In this document: positions 27,652-33,625 of the stretch, in pieces
Layout of the letters: the number at the start of each line of letters is the position of its first letter
Numbering within the stretch: position 1 is the first letter of the stretch
Source of the DNA: Methylobacterium sp. E-065
Lineage (GTDB): Bacteria; Pseudomonadota; Alphaproteobacteria; Rhizobiales; Beijerinckiaceae
Assembly: GCF_022829605.1 (NCBI RefSeq)
Contig: NZ_JAKSYD010000231.1
Span: 1-33,625 of the forward strand
DNA length: 33,625 bases
Direction of reading: 5' to 3'
Translations under genes and position numbers: made by a program
The notes under the pieces: generated by a model
Databases searched by the model: none
What the model was told of the DNA's origin: nothing
What the model saw: the letters and a program-made list of their open reading frames with translations, nothing else

Positions 27652-29250
27652 TCAGTTGGAGGCGGACGCCGTGATCGGCTCGCCGAAATCGTCCTTCAGG
27701 GGCTTCGGCTTGCCGCCGGTCGGATCACCGCCGGCGCCATCGCCGCCCGCGTCCTGCAGCTTGCCGGACTGGTCGGTGCGGCGCGCGTCAATGTCGTAGG
27801 CGAGCCCCAGGCGGTCGGCGCGCTTGTAGAAGGCGGCCGTCATGTCCTGGACCTTGCGCCAGTTGTTGCCGAAGCTCGCGACGTATTCCTGTGGGCTGAT
27901 CCGGCCCGTGCGGGCCGCCTTGATGTCCGCCTCGATGTCGTCGTTCGGGTTGATCGGCTCCCAGGCCGGCGTCATCCACTGCGCCCGGTAGGGCTCGGCG
28001 CGGGCCGGGAGCAGCCCCGCGAGCACCGCGCGGGACACGAAGCGGTCCCAGGTCCGGTTGCAGACCTGAGGGATCACGACGTGGTTCTGCAACTGCTCGG
28101 TCAGGCGCCGGAACTCGACCTTGCCGGCCCGCAGGCTGGAGAAGTTCGCGCCACGCAAATCGCCCGAGATCTGATCGTAGGTGCAGCCGACGCCGGCCGC
28201 CATGGCCTGCAGATTGAAGAGGAGGATCGGCTCGACCTGCGTGGTGCCGGTCGGGGCGGCGAACTTGATGTCCTGACCTGACCGCAGCTCTTTCAGCATG
28301 CCGGGTTCGAGCGAGGTCAGCTGTGCGTCCGGGTTCGCCCCGTCGCGGCCGGCGAGCCCGGGCCGGGCCGGGTCGAACATGTCGACGCCGGCGTCGTCGT
28401 TGTTGGTGACGAAGCCGGAGAAGCAGGCCTCGACCCGCGCCTTGACGTTCACAGCATCCAGGAAGTCGGCGAGCTCGCGCGACGTCATCAGGATCGGCGC
28501 GAACCACGACACGCCCCGGACCTGCCCGGGCCGCAGCTCCTTGAACAGGTGGATCAGCTCGTTCTGCGCCACGAAGGCGGACACGCCCGGCCGCATAGCC
28601 GCGGTGTTGATCTCGCCCGGGTGGTTCGGGTTGAGCCACAGGCCGATGCGGCGGTCGTACTCGCCGAGGCCGACGCCGAGCCGGGTGTGCTCCAGTCCCT
28701 CGGCGCCGGCCTGCCCGTCGTTGCCGTAGATCCCGTCCCGCCACTGGTCGATGAAGTCGCTCTCCAGCAGCTGCAGCTGGAGCGGTACGCGCCGCGGATC
28801 GTCGAATGGCCGGTCGATGAAGCGGATCACGCTCTCGCCGGACTCGACCATGCCGCGCACCGAGAGCGCCTGCATCGCGTAGAAGCCCATGCGGCCGGTG
28901 ACGTCCGCCTGGCCCTCCCAGTCGCCCCAGAGGTCCTCCAGGCGGCGGTCGAGGACGTCCGAGCCCGTATCGGGGATCGGCGTGATGCCCGTGCCCACCA
29001 CGTGCGAGGTGATGATGTCGAGCATACGCGCCGCGTAGGGCGTGTTGCGCGCGAGATCCCGGGCGCGCGAGCGCAGCGGGCGCAGCGCCCCCTGGATCTC
29101 GGCGTTGGCCGAGGTGTTGAGCGCCTTGAACGAGGACGCGCGCCGTCCGACGCTGGCGCCCTCGTAGATGCGCAGCGCGTGGCGGGCGCGAGCCCGGGAC
29201 AACGCCGTGCGCGGCGCCACCCAGCCGATCGCGCGGTCGAGGACGTTCAT
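27652..29250 (-). CDS. Phage portal protein, lambda gpB family (532 aa)
   Basis: This is a 532-residue protein, the length of lambda gpB (533). It has the family start MNVLDRAIGWVAPRTALSRA, then RARDLARNTPYAARMLDIIT (61-80) with SHVVGTGITPIPDTG, RLEDLWGDWEGQADVTGRMG, MVESGESVIRF, ELIHLFKELRPGQVRGVSWF, and a C-terminal RISPQEYVASFGNNWRKVQD. It forms the dodecameric portal through which DNA enters. It is followed by the protease-capsid gene, as usual. Confidence 0.93.
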   Translation of the reverse strand: MNVLDRAIGWVAPRTALSRARARHALRIYEGASVGRRASSFKALNTSANAEIQGALRPLRSRARDLARNTPYAARMLDIITSHVVGTGITPIPDTGSDVLDRRLEDLWGDWEGQADVTGRMGFYAMQALSVRGMVESGESVIRFIDRPFDDPRRVPLQLQLLESDFIDQWRDGIYGNDGQAGAEGLEHTRLGVGLGEYDRRIGLWLNPNHPGEINTAAMRPGVSAFVAQNELIHLFKELRPGQVRGVSWFAPILMTSRELADFLDAVNVKARVEACFSGFVTNNDDAGVDMFDPARPGLAGRDGANPDAQLTSLEPGMLKELRSGQDIKFAAPTGTTQVEPILLFNLQAMAAGVGCTYDQISGDLRGANFSSLRAGKVEFRRLTEQLQNHVVIPQVCNRTWDRFVSRAVLAGLLPARAEPYRAQWMTPAWEPINPNDDIEADIKAARTGRISPQEYVASFGNNWRKVQDMTAAFYKRADRLGLAYDIDARRTDQSGKLQDAGGDGAGGDPTGGKPKPLKDDFGEPITASASN

Positions 29251-29262
29251 CGGGGCGATCCG

Positions 29263-29505
29263 CTACCAGCCCGACCGGAGGCAGCCGTCGGCTGAGATCC
29301 CACCGGGGAAGCCGCGGTCGTGCGCCACCAGGATCGTCGCGGACTTCTGCGGGTCGAGGCCGAGCGCGCGCCGGATGATGGAGCGCACGCGCAGCATCTC
29401 GTCGAGCGAGCGATAGGTGGCCGTCTTGCCCTCGTAGGAGACCGACGTGACGCCGGCGGCGATGCCGGCCTCGATCGCGTCGAGCTGCGCTTGGCTGAAG
29501 GCCAT
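29263..29505 (-). CDS. Head-tail joining protein, gpW family (80 aa)
   Basis: This is an 80-residue protein, a gpW-type head-tail joiner: MAFSQAQLDAIEAGIAAGVT, then VSYEGKTATYRSLDEMLRVR, and a basic end. Lambda gpW is 68 residues and binds the portal end of the filled head. Its ATG shares one base with the terminase stop (TGATG), and the portal starts 12 bases downstream. Confidence 0.88.
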   Translation of the reverse strand: MAFSQAQLDAIEAGIAAGVTSVSYEGKTATYRSLDEMLRVRSIIRRALGLDPQKSATILVAHDRGFPGGISADGCLRSGW

Positions 29506-31601
29506 CAGTCTCTCCGGCTCATCCAGCCCCCAGGCCGGCCTTGGTTGATGAAGCCCGAGTGCTGCGGGCGGGCGTAGGCGGGCGCGGGCGGTGGTGGCGC
29601 CGGTACCGGGGCAGCCTCTGCGACTGGGGCCGGCGGCGCGTCCGAACCGGGCGCGGTCTCGCCGTCCTCGGGAGCAACCGCCTCGGGCGCGGCCTCAGCC
29701 TCCTCAGCCTCGTCCCGCTCCGGCATACGCCCCAGCGCCACGTACTTTCCGCTGAAGGCCTGCAGGCCGCACATCGCGACGTAGGCGTAGACGAAGCACA
29801 CACCGGCTTCGTGGGCGGCCTTGGGCTTGTCCCATTCGGTGTAGCCGAGCCGCTGATGCACCACGAGTTTCTCGCGGGTCAGCTGCTCGAAGTACTCGGC
29901 GTCGATCGGCCGTGAGCCCTTCGCCGGCACCACCGGAAAGTGGACGTAGCGTGGGCCGGGCTCGACGAGCGCTAGGGACCCGTAGGCGAAATCACGGGCA
30001 GCGTTGCCGCCGACCATGTACCAGGACGAGCCGAGCTTCGAGGACGGCAGCCGCGGCCACACCTTGGTGCGAGCGCCGCGCGCTTCGGACTTGCCCTTGA
30101 TCGCCCACACCCTGCGGCGGCGGCGCTCGGTGCAGAACGCGTAGGTTTCCGAAGTGTGGTGACCGCCTGAGTCGATGGCGGCCGCGCTGATCCGCATCTC
30201 GGACCCGTCGCTGCGCTTGAACCCGCGCAGCAGCAGGCGGTCGAGGTTGCGCCAGACCTCCGGCTGCGCCGGGTCGCCCGGCAAGACGAACTGCCCGATG
30301 AGCGCGCATTCGAGGCCTGCACCCCAGCCCCAGACACCGCCCTCGATGCGCGCATTGGCGCCGGACTGGACGTCACCGCCCAGCGTGAGGGTTCTAACCC
30401 AATCGGGCACCTCGGCGCCGTAAGCCTCGCGCCGTTCCAAGAACACGTCGGGTTTGATCTCCTGGCCAAAAGTCTGCCGGTGCGGTCGGCCAAGGCGCAG
30501 GTTGTTGAACGGCTGGACGAGGTTCGCCGGATCCTCCAGCGCCTCCAGCCACTCCTGCACGATCACGGGCCAGGCCGCGTTCGCATTCAGCGACATGCCG
30601 GTCCAGAGGTGAAAGCCGGCGTGCCCGGGCGTCTTCGGCGTCGCCGTGGCGCGCCACTCGCCGCGGGCGTCCATCCAGGCCTTGCGGCCCTCGTCGATGA
30701 TGCAGCCGCAGGTGCCTTGGTACCAGACAGACTTGAGCGTCCCGTCCTCGTTCAAGTCCCACTTCAGACCGTGCGATGACTTCTTGCTGCCCCAGTCCAG
30801 ATACTGCCAGCCAGCGAGCTCTCCGGCATGCTCAGAGCATTGCGGACACGGCACGAAGTAGCGCCGTTGGTCGGAGGCCAGCCACAGCTTCCAGACCCGG
30901 CTCGTCGACTCCAGGAGCGGCGTCGAGCCGCGTACCATCTTCCTGTTGTAGAAGGTCTCGCCGCGCGTCCAGAACAGCTTGAGCTTGTCGCCCTGGGTCT
31001 TGGCGCCAGGCGTCCAGCCGTCGCCATCGATCTCGTCGGCGAACATGAACCGAGCCGAGTAGCGCCGGAACGCATCGTCAGAGGCGGCGCCGACGACCCG
31101 CACCAGCGCGCCGTTCGACATCTGGTAGAAGGTCGCCGAGTCCTGCTTCTCGCCTTTGCGGACGGGCCGCAGCATCTTCGCGAGCACCGGGGTCTCGCGC
31201 AGCATCGGCGCGATCTCAGTGCCGCCGAACTCTTCGGCGTCGTCCTCGACCGGCTGCGCCACCGCGCAGAGCGTCGGGTCTTGATGGAGATGGTAGCCGA
31301 TCGCCAGCGTGGCGAGTCGGGTGTAGCCGACGCGGGCGGCCTTCAGCACGGTGACCAGTGGCAGGGTCGGATCGCACATGGCGTCGATCAGGCCGCGCTG
31401 GTACCCATAGAGGGTCACCGGTCCGCTCTCAGCGCCCGTGCTCTTGGGGATCCGCCCGAACTCTTCCGCCCATTGCGAGCCGGAGAGCTTCGGCTTCCGG
31501 GGCACATCTGCGGCGACACAGCGGAACGCTCGCCGGAGCGGGGTTCGACCGTGCCCGTACTCACTCCGACGATGCTGGGCCAGCCTCTCCGACGCCGACA
31601 T
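29505..31601 (-). CDS. terL: Terminase large subunit, GpA family
   Basis: This is a 698-residue packaging ATPase/nuclease. Residues 87-94 (KAARVGYT) are the deviant Walker A of the lambda GpA family, and FMFADEIDG (185-193) carries the Walker B acidic pair. Cys252, Cys255, Cys298 and Cys300 form a zinc-like knuckle. The C-terminal nuclease has Asp410 (GGDVQ) and Asp477 (AIDSGG). The last 70 residues are Ala/Glu/Pro-rich and look disordered. It cuts concatemers and drives DNA into the prohead with the small subunit. The ATG at 31601 has GAGG six bases upstream; an in-frame GTG (31613) is less likely. It overlaps the small-subunit gene by 41 bases. Confidence 0.94.
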   Translation of the reverse strand: MSASERLAQHRRSEYGHGRTPLRRAFRCVAADVPRKPKLSGSQWAEEFGRIPKSTGAESGPVTLYGYQRGLIDAMCDPTLPLVTVLKAARVGYTRLATLAIGYHLHQDPTLCAVAQPVEDDAEEFGGTEIAPMLRETPVLAKMLRPVRKGEKQDSATFYQMSNGALVRVVGAASDDAFRRYSARFMFADEIDGDGWTPGAKTQGDKLKLFWTRGETFYNRKMVRGSTPLLESTSRVWKLWLASDQRRYFVPCPQCSEHAGELAGWQYLDWGSKKSSHGLKWDLNEDGTLKSVWYQGTCGCIIDEGRKAWMDARGEWRATATPKTPGHAGFHLWTGMSLNANAAWPVIVQEWLEALEDPANLVQPFNNLRLGRPHRQTFGQEIKPDVFLERREAYGAEVPDWVRTLTLGGDVQSGANARIEGGVWGWGAGLECALIGQFVLPGDPAQPEVWRNLDRLLLRGFKRSDGSEMRISAAAIDSGGHHTSETYAFCTERRRRRVWAIKGKSEARGARTKVWPRLPSSKLGSSWYMVGGNAARDFAYGSLALVEPGPRYVHFPVVPAKGSRPIDAEYFEQLTREKLVVHQRLGYTEWDKPKAAHEAGVCFVYAYVAMCGLQAFSGKYVALGRMPERDEAEEAEAAPEAVAPEDGETAPGSDAPPAPVAEAAPVPAPPPPAPAYARPQHSGFINQGRPGGWMSRRD

Positions 31602-32160
31602 TCTTGACCTCACCGGTTCCGGGCCAGCGACTTGCGAGTTCGGCGTCCGAGGCTTTGAAGCTGCGGGTCAGCTCAAGGTGGACCATGTCCTCGATCTCGG
31701 CGGCGCTGGTCATCGTGGCCGCGCGCGCGGCGACCTTCGAGGCCATGTTCGAGAGACCGGTCTTCAGGACCTGGCAGAAGCTTGCGATGTCCGCTTCGGC
31801 GTCGGCTCGCGCTACGACCGTGCCGAGCGCCTCGTCCGCCGAGATCTCCGCCGTGATCGCGTTGGCGACCGCACGGCGGCGATCGGCCTCTTCCTTGGCG
31901 ATCTGGCCGGCCTCCCCCTGATAGCCTGCCACGGCGTTCTGCACGGCGCGGGACATGCGCCACTCGACGACTTCGGAGAGGGAGAGCTCCCACTCGACGC
32001 CGCGGTCGCGGTCTGCGCGCTGGATGACGGGACAGCCGTCGTCGATCCACTTGGAGACCGTGTTGCGGTGGACGTCGAGCAGCGCCGCGATCCGCATCAG
32101 GCTGAAGGGCCCGCGCAGGCCGTCGGCTCCGCCGGCGGAGGGGGGTGCTGATGCTGCCAT
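31561..32160 (-). CDS. terS: Terminase small subunit, Nu1 family
   Basis: This is a 199-residue protein; lambda Nu1 has 181. The N-terminal winged helix binds the cos or pac site: FSLMRIAALLDVHRNTVSKW (19-38) is the helix-turn-helix. The middle is a long helix (GEAGQIAKEEADRRRAVANA) that contacts the large subunit, and the C-terminal region has DIASFCQVLKTGLSNMASKV. The start at ATG 32160 gives MAASAPPS; a TTG nine bases upstream is closer to a GAGA and is an alternative. It runs 41 bases into the large-subunit gene. Confidence 0.9.
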   Translation of the reverse strand: MAASAPPSAGGADGLRGPFSLMRIAALLDVHRNTVSKWIDDGCPVIQRADRDRGVEWELSLSEVVEWRMSRAVQNAVAGYQGEAGQIAKEEADRRRAVANAITAEISADEALGTVVARADAEADIASFCQVLKTGLSNMASKVAARAATMTSAAEIEDMVHLELTRSFKASDAELASRWPGTGEVKNVGVGEAGPASSE

Positions 32161-32255
32161 CGATTTCAAAAATTCTCAGAGGGTGAACCAATGGGGTCCG
32201 AATTCCCCTCACCCCGACCCCCCTCCCGGAAGGACCCTGGGGTTTTGGCCCTTGG

Positions 32256-32307
32256 GGGGGTACCCCCTCGGGGAGGAGGGGTGCCCTCCGGATGCCCTCC
32301 GGAGGGC
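32256..32307. repeat. Palindromes and an 11-bp tandem repeat in a 177-base gap
   Basis: The gap between the terminase small subunit and the next upstream gene holds GGGGGTACCCCC (32256-32267), two exact tandem copies of TGCCCTCCGGA (32282-32292 and 32293-32303) and the 14-bp palindrome GCCCTCCGGAGGGC (32294-32307). The area is very rich in G and C runs. It could be a packaging site, a control site or mRNA structure; no evidence decides. Confidence 0.6.
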
Positions 32308-32337
32308 CTGCGCGGCCCGGTGGCGGCCTCCGCTCGG

Positions 32338-33066
32338 TCAGCCCTTCCGACGCACGTCATTGACGACGAACCGCTCCCAGGCCGCCCGGAAGTGCTTCCG
32401 GTAGGCAACGGGCACCACGGCGCCAGCCTTCTCGTAGTAGGGGAAGCGCTTCTTGTAGCTGACGCCCTTCACGAACAGGAAGACCGGGACCGCAAACTTG
32501 TCCTTCTGCAGGTAGATCCCGTTCGGCGCCTTCCCGTGGTCGCGGAAGACGACATACTCGACGTTCCGCCCGGCGTTGCGGCGCTTCGAGCGCGCCGTGG
32601 TGTTCTGGTGCCGGTCCGACTGGGCGCCGAGCGCCGACAGCATGCGGGTGAGGAAGGCGCCCGACACGTTGCCGTTGCCGTCCCGCGGGCAGCGCGTGCT
32701 GGGCACGGCGAACTCGCCCGCCAGCATCAGGCCCTTGCGGATCAGCAGGACCTCGAACCGCTTGTGGCGGCGCGTGCCGCCGGCGACCTGAGGGCCCAGA
32801 TACTTCCAGGCCGGGATCGAGCCGTTGCCTTCCTTAAAACCGAGCTCCGCCTGGAGCCGCTGCTTGGTGGCCGGCCGGACCATCAGGCTGTTAAGCGTGA
32901 AGTTCGACGGCTGGTCGAACACGGACCGTATGGTCTCCCGCTCGGCCTCACGGGCATCCTTCATCGCGTTGGTCAGCGCGAAGGCGGCGACGAACGGCAC
33001 CTGCTTGGCAGCGCGGCCGACGGCCTCGGCCTTGAGGCCGAACTCGCTGGCATCGAGCTTCAGCAT
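32338..33066 (-). CDS. Phage protein of gpZ-like type, before the terminase (242 aa)
   Basis: This is a 242-residue basic protein. It begins MLKLDASEFGLKAEAVGRAA and has helix-rich AFALTNAMKDAREAERETIR and VFDQPSNFTLNSLMVRPATK (49-68), a pattern seen in a widespread phage family sometimes annotated as minor tail protein Z-like. The C-terminal half is very basic (NTTARSKRRNAGRNVEYVVF, and NDVRRKG at the end). Location upstream of the terminase is unusual for a tail protein. The start ATG is 4 bases after the 25-residue gene. The function is uncertain. Confidence 0.7.
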   Translation of the reverse strand: MLKLDASEFGLKAEAVGRAAKQVPFVAAFALTNAMKDAREAERETIRSVFDQPSNFTLNSLMVRPATKQRLQAELGFKEGNGSIPAWKYLGPQVAGGTRRHKRFEVLLIRKGLMLAGEFAVPSTRCPRDGNGNVSGAFLTRMLSALGAQSDRHQNTTARSKRRNAGRNVEYVVFRDHGKAPNGIYLQKDKFAVPVFLFVKGVSYKKRFPYYEKAGAVVPVAYRKHFRAAWERFVVNDVRRKG

Positions 33067-33070
33067 GGGC

Positions 33071-33148
33071 CTAACGGGTCAGCGGCCGATCCGTGTCGAT
33101 CACAACGACCTTGCCGCTGACCGGATCGAGGATGCGGATAAGGGCCAT
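33071..33148 (-). CDS. 25-residue small protein
   Basis: A very short reading frame with a good ribosome binding site (GGAGG six bases upstream of ATG 33148): MALIRILDPVSGKVVVIDTD and then RPLTR. It sits in register between two coding genes, 1 base after the stop of the gene before and 4 bases before the start of the gene after, which is the usual packing of real phage genes. The sequence resembles short beta-hairpin phage proteins; a function cannot be given. Confidence 0.6.
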   Translation of the reverse strand: MALIRILDPVSGKVVVIDTDRPLTR

Positions 33149-33149
33149 G

Positions 33150-33365
33150 TCAGGCCTCCACCAAGCTGGGTTCGTTCTGTTCCGCCAGCCGGACGCGCAT
33201 CGCCTCTTCCATCCATCCCACTGCGTCGGTCAGGCGGGTGAACGCCGCCAGCAGCTGCGTCTCGTACTGATTGCGCGGGAAGGCGGTGACGATGTAGCCG
33301 CCGTGCGGCAGTTCCTGGATGCAGAGCGCCTTGGGCCGCTCGGCGATGGGGTTGCGCTTGGCCAT
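33150..33365 (-). CDS. Small hypothetical phage protein (71 aa)
   Basis: This is a 71-residue protein starting MAKRNPIAERPKALCIQELP, then HGGYIVTAFPRNQYETQLLA, FTRLTDAVGWMEEAMRVRLA and an acidic end. Frames that extend further upstream carry an improbable Gly/Arg/Pro-rich start, so ATG 33365 is chosen. It is 2 bases after the gene before and 1 base before the 25-residue gene. I do not recognise a family. Confidence 0.62.
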   Translation of the reverse strand: MAKRNPIAERPKALCIQELPHGGYIVTAFPRNQYETQLLAAFTRLTDAVGWMEEAMRVRLAEQNEPSLVEA

Positions 33366-33367
33366 GA

Positions 33368-33616
33368 TCAGCACCCCTGCATCGGCTGCGGCACGTCCCG
33401 GCTCTGTTGCACCAGGCGTGTGGCCGGCCGCTCGACCGTAAGCTCGGCGGCGTTGTCGAGGACCAGGACGGTGACGTCCCGGACGCCGGCGGCCGCGCAC
33501 ATTCGGATCAGGTCGTCCTGCCACTTCTTGGCCGTCGCCGACTGCAGCTTCTGCGTGGTGCGCAGCACGAGGATGTCGCCGTGCCGAACCTCAAGGCGGT
33601 CGAGCTGGCGCTCCAT
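33368..33616 (-). CDS. Small phage protein (82 aa), first gene in the window
   Basis: This is an 82-residue protein: MERQLDRLEVRHGDILVLRT, then KLQSATAKKWQDDLIRMCAA and VTVLVLDNAAELTVERPATR. The pattern of a beta-alpha-beta fold (GDILVLR ... VTVLVLD) suggests a small nucleotide-like or structural fold, but no name is possible. The frame continues without a stop to the right edge, so an earlier start outside the window cannot be ruled out. It begins the block that leads into the terminase genes. Confidence 0.55.
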   Translation of the reverse strand: MERQLDRLEVRHGDILVLRTTQKLQSATAKKWQDDLIRMCAAAGVRDVTVLVLDNAAELTVERPATRLVQQSRDVPQPMQGC

Positions 33617-33625
33617 GTCGTCCGC

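Noticed and set aside
25526..27799. Very long plus-strand open frame (about 757 codons) antisense to the capsid fusion
   Set aside because: It mirrors the codon pattern of the capsid gene and repeats its acidic units in reverse; no ribosome binding site or protein-like composition.

Overview
The window is a high-GC stretch of temperate-phage or prophage DNA. The base composition, GTG/TTG start use and the general look of the proteins suggest a Rhizobiales-type alphaproteobacterial host, possibly Methylobacterium; this is inference, since no host housekeeping gene is present. Nearly everything from 33.6 kb down to 1.1 kb lies on the minus strand as one long late transcription unit, with many TGATG, ATGA or GTGA start/stop overlaps. 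Only three small genes (338-1073) are on the plus strand, and they converge on the end of the late operon.

Layout in the direction of transcription (right to left): small leader genes and a gpZ-like protein (33616-32338); Nu1-like small and GpA-like large terminase; gpW-like joiner; lambda-type portal; a fused prohead protease/major capsid protein with an acidic repeat linker; decoration protein; FII-like and terminator-like connectors; contractile tail sheath and tube; a DNA-circularisation (Mu gpN) baseplate protein split into two genes; tail-assembly chaperone with a -1 frameshift; tape measure carrying two peptidoglycan-hydrolase-like modules; Mu gp44/45/46/47/48-like baseplate genes; a run of fibre-type genes and a large lower-GC tailspike-like gene; then a lysis block (RlpA-like DPBB protein, secreted small protein, GH19 endolysin with a C-terminal membrane anchor, multi-spanning inner-membrane protein overlapping a lipoprotein in Rz/Rz1 style, and a membrane coiled-coil protein), closed by a strong terminator at 1076-1114.

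The virion is therefore a chimera: lambda-type packaging and portal genes joined to a Mu-type contractile tail. No integrase, repressor, replication gene, transposase or CRISPR array is visible. The left 337 bases hold no convincing gene but contain the 5' half of a tRNA-Thr(TGT) and several dyads, a candidate attachment-site or regulatory area. The most interesting items are the 34-residue acidic repeats inside the protease-capsid fusion, the TTTTTTC slippery site, the split gpN, the double-hydrolase tape measure, the RlpA-like protein lacking the usual histidine, and the tRNA half at the left edge.
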